A stretch of DNA of 64,000 nt from assembly GCA_003149555.1 (NCBI GenBank), contig QCWE01000001.1, forward strand, positions 274,546 through 338,545, given 5' to 3'. Shown in pieces: positions 17,471 to 25,607 of this stretch. The first letter of the stretch is position 1. Every line of letters begins with the position of its first letter. The DNA is from Candidatus Aquiluna sp. XM-24bin5 (lineage in GTDB: Bacteria > Actinomycetota > Actinomycetia > Actinomycetales > Microbacteriaceae). A model generated the notes under the pieces. The model did no database searches and had not been told where the DNA came from. It saw only the letters and a program-made list of their open reading frames with translations. The translations under genes and the position numbers were made by a program.

Positions 17471-18969
17471 CGCCTACTCCTAGAAAGCTTTAGTGCGGCA
17501 AAGGCCAGAATTATCGCCGCAATAAGCCAGTCAAAGATCGCACCAATCGTCATTGCAGGCGTGTTCCCCGAGTACAGCGGTACACGCTCCACCATCGCAG
17601 CTGGTTCGTACCACTCCACCTGTGAGAGCACGTCTCCGTTTGGGAGGTAGATGACAGAAAGGCCGACGGTGGATATGTTGACCACGGCCCTGCCCGTTTC
17701 GATTGCCCTTAGCTGAGCAATTGCGGCCTGCTGGTAGGTCTCATCCGAGTAGCCAAAGTCGGCGTTATTGGTTTGGGAGAGAATCACCTGGGCCCCAGAG
17801 GTAGTCAGCTCCCGCAGGATGGAATCCTCGGCAATCTCGAAACAGATCAGAGTTCCGGCAACAAAGTCGTCTATTTCGTAGATGCCATCTCGAACACCAA
17901 AGCTGTAGCCCTTGGGAATCATGTCCACCAACTCCGGCGCGAACAATCGCCAGAATTCTCGGTCTGGGGCGTATTCAGCGAATGGCACCGGTTGTTTCTT
18001 GTCGTAGTAGTCAACAGGACCCACCCCAGGCAGCCAGAGAAGGGTCGAGTTGAAAGACTCATCCCCGCGAACTGTGAGTGTTCCGAAAACAAAAGGTGCG
18101 CCAACAGACTCTGCGACCTGATCAATCTGCTCCCTTGCAGAATTAGACCTTAGGGGGTCTATGTCGGAGGCATTCTCAGGCCAGACCAGAAGGTCGATTT
18201 CCTCCGCAAGCTTAGATTCGAACACGAGCTGGGTCGCGTCAATGTGATTTTGCAGGATGGTGCCCTTCTCGACATTGGAGAACAGCCCAGCATTTGCATT
18301 GCCCTGTACCGCGGCTATTACCTTCTCCCCCGCAGGTTCTGTCGTCAGCCCCAGCGGAGTAATGACGGGTATCAACATGGTGGCAAGTGCAGTTGCCACA
18401 AACCCCCTCCTTGGCAGTTTGCGGTCACCGAAATGGCGAATCAGAAGTGCCAGCAACGCCCCCAGCAGGGCAATTACGAAGCTCAGTAGGCTGAGGCCTC
18501 CCCACCACACCCAGTTTGAGAAGATGCTGTCAGCCTGGGTCATGGCGAGCTTTGACCAGGGAAACCCTCCGTATGGGAAGTTGTTGGCAACGAACTCCCT
18601 GAGCGTCCAAACTCCGGCTGCAACGAAAGCGAACAGCAAGACATTGCTCCCCTTCGGCTTGAAGCGCAAATAGAGCCAGGAGGTGAGCGCAGTGCCAAGT
18701 CCAAAGTAAAGGGCCTCAAGAGTGCTTAGCGCCAGTAGTGGCACCGGTCCTAGATAAAGGGATATCCACTCAATGTGAGAGATGTAAAACGCTTGACCCG
18801 CAACGAAGCCGACCAGAAAGGACTTCCAAAAACCAATCCCAAGTGTGGCTAGCAGCACAAGAGCAGGAATTAGGGGCGCCAAAACCCAAATGTTCTCGGT
18901 TGGGAACGTGTAGAGCGCAACTAGGCCACCAATGACACCAAGCGGCACTCGCCACAGCAGTTCTCGCAT
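17467..18969 (-). CDS. lnt: Apolipoprotein N-acyltransferase
   Basis: Lnt adds the third acyl chain to the N-terminal cysteine of lipoproteins such as CtaC and the FKBP protein in this window. The 500 residues contain about six N-terminal membrane segments (to residue ~200), then a nitrilase-type domain with the triad Glu in LVWPENASD, Lys in DYYDKKQPVPFAEYAP and Cys in GTLICFEIAED. A last membrane segment ends the protein. It lies 16 nt after helY and is coupled to ppm by a 4-nt overlap. Confidence 0.92.
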   Translation of the reverse strand: MRELLWRVPLGVIGGLVALYTFPTENIWVLAPLIPALVLLATLGIGFWKSFLVGFVAGQAFYISHIEWISLYLGPVPLLALSTLEALYFGLGTALTSWLYLRFKPKGSNVLLFAFVAAGVWTLREFVANNFPYGGFPWSKLAMTQADSIFSNWVWWGGLSLLSFVIALLGALLALLIRHFGDRKLPRRGFVATALATMLIPVITPLGLTTEPAGEKVIAAVQGNANAGLFSNVEKGTILQNHIDATQLVFESKLAEEIDLLVWPENASDIDPLRSNSAREQIDQVAESVGAPFVFGTLTVRGDESFNSTLLWLPGVGPVDYYDKKQPVPFAEYAPDREFWRLFAPELVDMIPKGYSFGVRDGIYEIDDFVAGTLICFEIAEDSILRELTTSGAQVILSQTNNADFGYSDETYQQAAIAQLRAIETGRAVVNISTVGLSVIYLPNGDVLSQVEWYEPAAMVERVPLYSGNTPAMTIGAIFDWLIAAIILAFAALKLSRSRR

Positions 18970-18981
18970 GCTCCCAGCCTA
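18970..18981 (-). promoter_or_regulatory. Possible internal leaderless promoter before lnt
   Basis: TAGGCT (18981-18976 on the minus strand), then GGGAGC, then the lnt ATG. GGGAG could instead be a badly spaced Shine-Dalgarno, so this is the weakest of the series. Confidence 0.3.
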
Positions 18982-18985
18982 ATTT

Positions 18986-21436
18986 CTATAGGTAGTAGCT
19001 GTAGGCAACTATCCCACGCTTCACCAGGTCGATCGCGCGATAGCTGGTCTCAGCCAGCAGCGGGTCAGCGGACTGCGAGAGCTGGTCCAGAAGATCAATA
19101 ATTTGCTTGCTCCAGCGGATGAAGTCTCCTGCCAAAAGCCCAGCCAGCTTCAACGCATCGTCTAACCTGCTTCCGGTTGCCCAGCGATAGACGGCCCAGG
19201 TGATGCCAAGGTCTAGAGGCTGCTCTTTTTTCAGTCGATGCCTTTCTTGGAGCTCGAAAAGGTCCTCCTGAATGCGTTCGGTCTGCTCTAACGCATCGCG
19301 GAAATTTCCTTTGGGGAGCTTTGGCTCAAACTCTCCCTCATCCGAGCGCCCCTCATAGACCAGTGACGCTGCCATGGCTGCCATCGCGGCGGGGTCCAGC
19401 TCTCGCCAAGCGCCTCGGTTTATACATTCGGCAATTAGTAGATCGCGCTCGCCGTAGATCTTCGAGAGCCTGGCTCCAGAGGTTGTTACCTCATACTCTC
19501 CGGAGGCTTTGCTGAGATAGTCGAGATCTGTGAGAAGGTCACAGATGCGGTCAAAAACCTTTGCCACCTGGCCAGTTTTTTGATCCATCTCCCTCAGTGA
19601 TGCGTCAACCTCTCGCTTGAGCTTGAAGTAGCGCTCGCCCCACCTGGCATGAACCTCTCGGTCAGAGCACTGGTGACAGGGGTGGATGCGTAGCTCTTTC
19701 CTGAGCCTTCCGAGCTGCGACTCGATGGTGCGCATCTGCTTGGTTTGACGGATGTCATTTCCAACCCGGTTGCGAATTCTTGAGCTCTCACGCTCAAGGT
19801 CAGAAATCTCCCTGCGAATTCTTGCGTATTCTTTGAAGTCGCCAAGGTGACAGCTGAGTGCCTCCTCATAGCCCTTCAAAGATTCCTGCTTGTCTTTTAT
19901 TACCTGCGCCACACCAACCACTGATCGATCAGCCTGAAACTGCGCAAAAGACCTTTCAAGGACTTCTCTCGCGCGATTCTTTCCAAATGCGGCGATTAGG
20001 TTGACCGCCATGTTGTAGGTGGGCCTAAACGAGCTATTGAGCGGGTAGGTGCGCTTTGAGGCGAGGCCAGCGACGATGTTTGGGTCTAGTTGTGCTCCCC
20101 AAACAACTACCGAGTGACCCTCTGTATCAATACCCCTTCTGCCAGCGCGACCTGTCAGCTGGGTGTACTCCCCCGCGGTGATGTTCACGCGCGACTCACC
20201 GTTGTATTTGTCTAGGCGCTCCAAAACCACTGTTCTGGCCGGCATGTTAATACCCAGCGCGAGGGTCTCAGTTGCGAAGACGACCCTTACCAACTTTCGA
20301 AGAAACAGCTCCTCCACAACCTCCTTGAAGGCTGGCAACATGCCCGCGTGATGAGAGGCGAAGCCTCGTTCGAGAGACTCCAACCATTCGAAGTAGCCGA
20401 GCGTGTCAAGGTCCTCGTCTGATATTGAGGAGCACCTTGCCTCCACCAGCGCCCTAATCTCAAGCTGCTCTTCTTTTGTGGTGAGTCTGATGCCGGATCT
20501 TCTGCAATTAATCATGGCCTGATCGCAGCCCGCCCTAGAGAAGATGAAAAAGATTGCCGGCAATAGCTGCAAATCGTCCAGTTTTTCTACAATTTCAGGC
20601 TTATCGAGTCTCGGGAAATTGCGCTGGTTGGGGCCACCGAGCCCACTGCGGCCTTTGCCGTATTTGCCTCGGCTCCGGATGGGTGCTCTGGAGCGAGCCT
20701 GGTGCTTTTGCGTCAGTTCAGGATTCACTCTTAGCTGGTCACTGCCACTCTCAAATAGCTCTAGCAACTCATCCCCAAAGAGAACGTGCTGATGAAGTGG
20801 CACAGGGCGATGCTCAGAGACGATGATCTCGGTGTTACCCCTAACCTCGGCTAGCCAGGCGCCAAACTCCTCTGCGTTTGAAACAGTTGCCGACAATGAC
20901 ACGACGCGCACATATTTTGGAAGGTGGAGCATTACTTCCTCCCAGACCGCTCCCCTGAACCTGTCAGCCAGGTAGTGAACCTCATCCATTACTACAAAGC
21001 CGAGGTCCTTCAGCGACGTGGAGGTCGCATAGATCATGTTTCGCAGCACCTCAGTGGTCATGACTACGATCTGCGCCTCAGAATTGTTGTTGTTGTCGCC
21101 TGTTAGCAGCCCGACCCGTTCTTTGCCATAGCGCTTCACCAGCTCCGCAAACTTTTGGTTGCTGAGAGCCTTAATGGGAGTGGTGTAGAAGACCTTTTGC
21201 CCGGAGGAAAGGGCGAGGTGAATGGCAAACTCCCCCACGACCGTCTTTCCCGCACCGGTGGGCGCTGCGACCAAGACACCATGCCCTCCCTCAAGTGATC
21301 TGCAGGCCCGCTCCTGAAAGTCATCTAATGGAAATGCAAGCTCGGCACTGAAAAGCTCGAACTCGGGGAACTTGGCTTTACTCTTTGCCTTCTTGTAGCG
21401 CTCGGCAGGACTCGGCTCAGTCGAGCTCGAGGTCAT
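18986..21436 (-). CDS. helY: DEAD/DEAH-box RNA helicase HelY (Ski2/Mtr4-like)
   Basis: This is a superfamily II helicase of the Ski2-like group, expected to act in RNA processing. It has 816 residues. Helicase motifs run in order: Q-like FQERACRSL, Walker A APTGAGKT (about 57-64), DEVHYLADRFRG (motif II), SLSATVSN (motif III), and QLTGRAGRRGID (motif VI, near residue 430). A coiled segment with CHQCSDREVH (two Cys) sits around 590, then a helical C-terminal domain. The start overlaps the tatC end by 20 nt. Its position after tatA-tatC matches other actinobacteria. Confidence 0.92.
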   Translation of the reverse strand: MTSSSTEPSPAERYKKAKSKAKFPEFELFSAELAFPLDDFQERACRSLEGGHGVLVAAPTGAGKTVVGEFAIHLALSSGQKVFYTTPIKALSNQKFAELVKRYGKERVGLLTGDNNNNSEAQIVVMTTEVLRNMIYATSTSLKDLGFVVMDEVHYLADRFRGAVWEEVMLHLPKYVRVVSLSATVSNAEEFGAWLAEVRGNTEIIVSEHRPVPLHQHVLFGDELLELFESGSDQLRVNPELTQKHQARSRAPIRSRGKYGKGRSGLGGPNQRNFPRLDKPEIVEKLDDLQLLPAIFFIFSRAGCDQAMINCRRSGIRLTTKEEQLEIRALVEARCSSISDEDLDTLGYFEWLESLERGFASHHAGMLPAFKEVVEELFLRKLVRVVFATETLALGINMPARTVVLERLDKYNGESRVNITAGEYTQLTGRAGRRGIDTEGHSVVVWGAQLDPNIVAGLASKRTYPLNSSFRPTYNMAVNLIAAFGKNRAREVLERSFAQFQADRSVVGVAQVIKDKQESLKGYEEALSCHLGDFKEYARIRREISDLERESSRIRNRVGNDIRQTKQMRTIESQLGRLRKELRIHPCHQCSDREVHARWGERYFKLKREVDASLREMDQKTGQVAKVFDRICDLLTDLDYLSKASGEYEVTTSGARLSKIYGERDLLIAECINRGAWRELDPAAMAAMAASLVYEGRSDEGEFEPKLPKGNFRDALEQTERIQEDLFELQERHRLKKEQPLDLGITWAVYRWATGSRLDDALKLAGLLAGDFIRWSKQIIDLLDQLSQSADPLLAETSYRAIDLVKRGIVAYSYYL

Positions 21437-22208
21437 CGGTGCCCACCAACTTAGCTAGTTTGCGTTCCCTGCGTTTGTCGTTGGCCATCGCAATACCGAT
21501 TGCCGAGAAGTAGAGCGCGCTCAAAGGTGCCATGAGGAGGAACATCGTCATGGGCTCAGCGGTAGGGGTTGCCAGGGCGGAGACGACAGCGATGATGAAT
21601 ACCGCAAGTCTCCAAGACTTCAGGATGCCTCGTCCAGTTGCGAGGCCGGCGAAATTTAGGAGCACTAGAACTACTGGCATTACAAAGGCAATGCCAAAGA
21701 TTAGAAGGATCCGGATGGCAAACAGGATGTATTCACTGGCATTGATAACGTTCGAGCTTCCCTCAGGCGTAAAGCCAATCAAGACCACTACGAATCCGGG
21801 AAGTGAGGTCCAGGCAAGCGCAGTGCCGGCGAGAAAGAGCGGCACCGCCGCAACCGTGAAGCCTGTCGCGTAGCGCTTCTCCTTCTGCTTGAGCCCCGGA
21901 GCAATAAAGGCCCAGAAGTTCCAAAGCCACACGGGAGAAGTAAGGATGACGCCCAAGAAAATTGAAATCTGAATTCTGAGGTCGAATGCCGAGACGACGG
22001 TACCGAAGTTGACAATCGCCTCAATGCCTCGGCGCTCGGTGACCTCAATTAGAGGCTCCTGGAGAATCTTGAAAACGGGGTCAAACAGGAACCAGCCAAC
22101 AACTGAGCCAGCCAGAATGAAACCCGCCGACCATGAAAGACGCGTTCTAAGCTCCCTGAGGTGGGAGCCAAGACTCATTCGGCGCTCTTTGTCTTTGCGC
22201 CGAGCCAT
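21417..22208 (-). CDS. tatC: Sec-independent protein translocase TatC
   Basis: TatC is the signal-peptide receptor of the twin-arginine export system. Its 263 residues have six membrane segments. The N-terminus MSLGSHLRELRTRL is the conserved cytoplasmic motif, and the following SPVWLWNFWAFIAPGLKQKEKR loop (part: FWAFIAPGLKQKEKR) and FGIAFVMPVVLVLL are typical. The C-terminal tail is charged. It overlaps tatA by one base and helY by 20 nt. One possible Tat substrate in the window is the Rieske protein QcrA, which has RRKLIRR before its last membrane segment. Confidence 0.95.
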   Translation of the reverse strand: MARRKDKERRMSLGSHLRELRTRLSWSAGFILAGSVVGWFLFDPVFKILQEPLIEVTERRGIEAIVNFGTVVSAFDLRIQISIFLGVILTSPVWLWNFWAFIAPGLKQKEKRYATGFTVAAVPLFLAGTALAWTSLPGFVVVLIGFTPEGSSNVINASEYILFAIRILLIFGIAFVMPVVLVLLNFAGLATGRGILKSWRLAVFIIAVVSALATPTAEPMTMFLLMAPLSALYFSAIGIAMANDKRRERKLAKLVGTDDLELD

Positions 22209-22399
22209 TAGTCTTGCTTCTTCTCGCTCTCGCTAGCCTCGTTCTTGACCTCGGCGGCCTCGCCGTTCTTGTCGATCTCCTTCTTGAAGATGCGCATCGA
22301 CTGAGCTGCACTCTTGGCTAGAGCCGGAAGCTTCGGTGCTCCCCACAGCAACAGGACGATTGCAAGAATGATGATCCATTCCCAGCCTTGAAGTCTCAT
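22208..22399 (-). CDS. tatA: Sec-independent protein translocase TatA
   Basis: TatA forms the transport pore or membrane-thinning patch of the Tat system. The 63 residues consist of an N-terminal membrane helix (GWEWIIILAIVLLLWGAPKL, starting with W/E), a hinge G-x-x-K-L, an amphipathic helix (PALAKSAAQSMRIFKKEID) and a short acidic/basic tail. It is a short TatA. No separate TatB is visible nearby, so this may be a minimal TatAC arrangement or TatB lies elsewhere. Confidence 0.92.
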   Translation of the reverse strand: MRLQGWEWIIILAIVLLLWGAPKLPALAKSAAQSMRIFKKEIDKNGEAAEVKNEASESEKKQD

Positions 22400-22401
22400 G
22401 C

Positions 22402-22713
22402 CTACCTCTTATCTATTTCGATCTCTCGAATCCGCTGCACCAGTCTACGCTGTCTGTCTTCAGCTTTTCGTGCTCTTGCACGTTTGAGAGCTTGCCTTTC
22501 TCCAACAACCCTAATCAGGTCATCGTGGGTTGTGGGAGAGGCGGGCTCAGGGTCCTCGGTCTGGGTGCCAGCAATGTCTGAGATAAATCCCTTGGCGCGC
22601 TCGAGTTCTTTCTTCACGGCTTTTACGGCCAGAAGGATGCGGTACGCGCTCAGGCCTAGAGCGTAGAGGCCACCCAGAACGGCGACCCAGATGGCTATGG
22701 TCGTTGGGTCCAT
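22402..22713 (-). CDS. Small single-span membrane protein of unknown function
   Basis: I do not recognise a family. The 103 residues start with one hydrophobic segment (about 5-27, IAIWVAVLGGLYALGLSAYRI), followed by a charged region, a Pro/Thr-rich acidic linker (TEDPEPASPTTHDD) and a strongly basic helical C-terminus (RQALKRARARKAEDRQRR). The ATG overlaps the pafC stop (TAATG) and it ends 2 nt before tatA, so it is a firm member of this operon. The topology resembles TatB (one span, then helix), but conserved TatB features are not evident. Confidence 0.65.
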   Translation of the reverse strand: MDPTTIAIWVAVLGGLYALGLSAYRILLAVKAVKKELERAKGFISDIAGTQTEDPEPASPTTHDDLIRVVGERQALKRARARKAEDRQRRLVQRIREIEIDKR

Positions 22714-23675
22714 TAGTCCTCATCTCCCGGTGCAGCCGCTCCCAAGAGTGCTCGCTTGGCGAAGTCCCTGACGGACTGCCTCGCGCTCTCAGGAGAAATT
22801 ACCCTAACCATGCCCCCATACTTTGCCACATGCCTTCCCAGGGCAGCCAGGCTCCCCACAAGAATGGTGCCCTCAATCAGGTCACCCTTTCGCTTGGGAG
22901 TCCCACGGACAGGAAAATTCCAGAAGATCTCTGCTGCCTCGGCGCTCGCCACAACATCCACGAGCTGCTCTTGTCCGGCATCTCCAAACACCTCATCAGG
23001 AATCTTCAGTGCTTTGGTCTGATCCGCAACCCTGCTTGAAGTTAAGTCGATGCTTTGTATCCGGTCAAGCCGGAAAGCCCTCAGCTCGGATTTCGAGCGG
23101 CAAAAACCGCGAAGGTAGTGCCTGCGACCTATGAGGTCGATGCGCAAGGGCTCTATCACCCTCGTTGACTTGGCGCCGGTCTGGTTCACGTATTCGCACT
23201 CAATAGCGTGTTCGCTGAGTATGGCCTCTTGAAGCTTTGCGATTTGCTCGGAGAGTCTCGATGGATCATGAGAGGTAACAGCAGCAGGCGAATGCTCACT
23301 TATCAGCTCTCGCAACTCCCTAAGGTCGGAATCAGCCTGAAACTGGGGTATGGCTGCCAGATAGTCAAGACCAATAGCAATAGAACTCAACTGCCGCCTC
23401 GAAAGTGCAGGTGGCTCACTCAAACTCGACATACCCTGGGAGAGCGAGACATAACCCTCGTCGAGCTCGTCTACATCTACATAAAAATGAGTCTCGTAGT
23501 TTCTAACATCCTCACTGTTTGCAATCGCCAAGACAGCCTTCCGAATTGCAGTCTCACTCACTTCAAATAGTTCAGCAAGATCACTGACCTTCTGATCGCC
23601 GTCTCTTAGAACCGAACCAACAATCGAAAGCGAAAGATTAAAAAGCTCGACTCCATCCAACTCTTGCTTAGGCAT
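22713..23675 (-). CDS. pafC: WYL-domain transcriptional activator PafC
   Basis: PafC forms with PafB the DNA-damage-responsive activator that controls most LexA-independent repair genes in mycobacteria. I use the ATG at 23675 (320 residues), which overlaps the pafB stop by 8 nt (ATGCCTAA). The layout is an N-terminal winged helix (VSDLAELFEVSETAIRKAV), a middle WYL domain (about 130-200, with YVNQTGAKSTRVIEPL and GRRHYLRGFCRSKSELRAF) and a C-terminal WCX domain. No proteasome genes accompany it. Confidence 0.88.
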   Translation of the reverse strand: MPKQELDGVELFNLSLSIVGSVLRDGDQKVSDLAELFEVSETAIRKAVLAIANSEDVRNYETHFYVDVDELDEGYVSLSQGMSSLSEPPALSRRQLSSIAIGLDYLAAIPQFQADSDLRELRELISEHSPAAVTSHDPSRLSEQIAKLQEAILSEHAIECEYVNQTGAKSTRVIEPLRIDLIGRRHYLRGFCRSKSELRAFRLDRIQSIDLTSSRVADQTKALKIPDEVFGDAGQEQLVDVVASAEAAEIFWNFPVRGTPKRKGDLIEGTILVGSLAALGRHVAKYGGMVRVISPESARQSVRDFAKRALLGAAAPGDED

Positions 23676-24606
23676 GATCTTTGACCACCGCCTCGAAACC
23701 ATGCCTTATTCGATCTGCAAGCGACTGGGGACCGATCACCCTGAGCTCAGAACCAAACTCCATCAGGTCCTCTGCGAGCAGGGCCTCATCCATGAAATGA
23801 AGCTCCACGCGTTCGGAGTCCGCGCCAAAATGCCACCAGGCCTCGCTCTCCGGCTCCACCTCAATGACGGCAACATTGGAGGCAGCAAACTGGGCCAGGT
23901 CAGCCTCGGCATCAGCTATCTCCGACTCTGTTGCGGGTTCAAATGAAGCCTCGGTGTCCCTCACCCTGCTAATGATTCTTCTGAGCAGAAAGTTCTTAAT
24001 TTCAGCTTGCTCACGGGCTAACAAGACCCACTCCCCCTCGATGAGGCGCAGTTTGATTGGGTCGACCTCTCGAATCGATTGACTGCCGTCACTTTTGCGG
24101 TAGTCGAAGAGGACAGTGGTGCAGGCGCTTATCGCATCCGCCAGCGGGCCGAATGACTCGTGCTTCGCCACCAAACGCGGCGAAATATGCTGCAGCTGTC
24201 TGTCAATCTGAACCATGCCCCTGGACTTGAGCCGGGTTAGACCGCTTCTAGCGTCAGACCCAAAGAGCTGAGTATTCCAAGACTTGGCGGCAAGCTCCAC
24301 AAGACCTAGCTGCTTGGGGTTGAGCTTCATATCCTCTGGCCAACTAAAGCTTCCCCGGCTGATTAGGTAGCGGGAGTTCTCGCCCTCCTCAAAGGAGTCA
24401 ATGGTTCGCACCTCAAGCTGAACACCCATGTTTCGCAGAGCAGTCTTGTCGCGGTCGAACATCTTCTCAAGCGCATCTCCACCGCGGGATTCCCGGTAGG
24501 CGGGCACGGAATCAAAGAGATCTTGTTTGCTTAGCCCAATGACAGGAGAGGCAAGCAGGCAGCAAGTCAGGGTGAAAAGGCGCTCAGCTGGAGTCTGCTT
24601 TGCCAC
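23668..24606 (-). CDS. pafB: WYL-domain transcriptional activator PafB
   Basis: This is the partner of PafC. Its 312 residues start with a GTG and have the N-terminal helix-turn-helix (KQTPAERLFTLTCCLLASP, with LSKQDLFDSVPAYRE), a WYL domain around 150-215 (FDYRKSDGSQSIREVDPIKL, VLLAREQAEIKNFLLRRI) and a C-terminal WCX-like region. Possible ligands of the WYL domain are single-stranded nucleic acid, as shown for mycobacterial PafBC. It follows the FKBP gene after 17 nt; GGGGG about 4 nt before the start may be the ribosome site. Confidence 0.88.
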   Translation of the reverse strand: MAKQTPAERLFTLTCCLLASPVIGLSKQDLFDSVPAYRESRGGDALEKMFDRDKTALRNMGVQLEVRTIDSFEEGENSRYLISRGSFSWPEDMKLNPKQLGLVELAAKSWNTQLFGSDARSGLTRLKSRGMVQIDRQLQHISPRLVAKHESFGPLADAISACTTVLFDYRKSDGSQSIREVDPIKLRLIEGEWVLLAREQAEIKNFLLRRIISRVRDTEASFEPATESEIADAEADLAQFAASNVAVIEVEPESEAWWHFGADSERVELHFMDEALLAEDLMEFGSELRVIGPQSLADRIRHGFEAVVKDHA

Positions 24607-24623
24607 CTTGCCCCCGTTTTTTC

Positions 24624-25589
24624 CTAGTCTTTGCCTAGAACATCAATTACGAATATCAGAGTAGAACCTGCAGGGATTGACCCCTGTGCAGAATCGCCGT
24701 ATCCAAGATCAGGCGGGATAACCGCTATTACTTGAGAGCCGATCTTCACGCCCTCGAGAGCCTGAACAAACCCCTCGATCAATGAGTTTGAAGAAACGGT
24801 AAAACTAGCTGGCGAGATTCGGTCCCAAGAGCTGTCGAACTGCTCACCCTCCCAGGTCCATCCCGAGTAGTGAACGATCACTTGATCGCCAACTGCCACG
24901 GGCTCTCCTGAGCCCTCAATTAAGACTGTTCTGCGGAACTCAGTCGGTGGACCTTCTGCGGGAACTTGGATGCCTGGCTGTCCCTGAGGAGCTAGGACGA
25001 CCGTGGGCATACCAGCCTCTGCAGATCTCGCGTCTCCAACAGCACGAGGCAAGAAGGCATCGACAACATCGAAGACGAAAATGATGCCGTCTTCAGCAGC
25101 AATTCCAAGAGCGGGGATGCCGGCTGAGTTGTGCGCAGCCTGAGGGTCAAGCAGAACTGCAACCCGTGAACCTACCTGCACGCCCGTAAGCGCCTTACAA
25201 AAGTCTGGGCTGTTGCCCTGCACTAGATCTTGAAAGATGTAGTCATCGGAAGTGAAGTCGCTGGCTTGGAACTGCTCACCGGTTGCGGCATTGAATCCTG
25301 CATAGTGAAGCGAAACTCTCTGGCCACCAACAATTTGTCCGCCTGAGCCCTCAATGATGACTTTGGTCTCTACTCCGGTTCCAGCAAGTGGGTAAGGGAA
25401 ACTAACCTCCGGCTGCTCCCCCAGCTCTCCAGCTGCGGAGATCAGATCGGCGGCATCACCGGTGGAGTAAGCCTCACAGTTGTTCTCTAGCTGCGTGGAC
25501 ATCTGTGCGTAGCCCTCGGGCTCCGTCTCTGTTGCCGCGCATCCAGCGATTAGGACCACGGGCGCCAAAAGTGCCAGGATTTTTTTCAA
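24624..25589 (-). CDS. FKBP-type peptidyl-prolyl isomerase, lipoprotein with two FKBP domains
   Basis: This is a predicted extracytoplasmic folding helper. The 321 residues start with a lipoprotein signal ending in LIAGC (C17). The first FKBP domain (about 70-185) is degenerate: the catalytic-pocket FDSSW and LGYG motifs are missing, though VSLHYAGF is kept. The second (about 210-321) keeps VHYSGW, FDSSWDR, LGYGDSAQGSIPAGSTLIF and is likely active. The TTG start has AAGGGA 7 nt upstream. It sits between trmI and pafB. Confidence 0.9.
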   Translation of the reverse strand: MKKILALLAPVVLIAGCAATETEPEGYAQMSTQLENNCEAYSTGDAADLISAAGELGEQPEVSFPYPLAGTGVETKVIIEGSGGQIVGGQRVSLHYAGFNAATGEQFQASDFTSDDYIFQDLVQGNSPDFCKALTGVQVGSRVAVLLDPQAAHNSAGIPALGIAAEDGIIFVFDVVDAFLPRAVGDARSAEAGMPTVVLAPQGQPGIQVPAEGPPTEFRRTVLIEGSGEPVAVGDQVIVHYSGWTWEGEQFDSSWDRISPASFTVSSNSLIEGFVQALEGVKIGSQVIAVIPPDLGYGDSAQGSIPAGSTLIFVIDVLGKD

Positions 25590-25607
25590 TGGGTTCCCTT
25601 CGATGAC

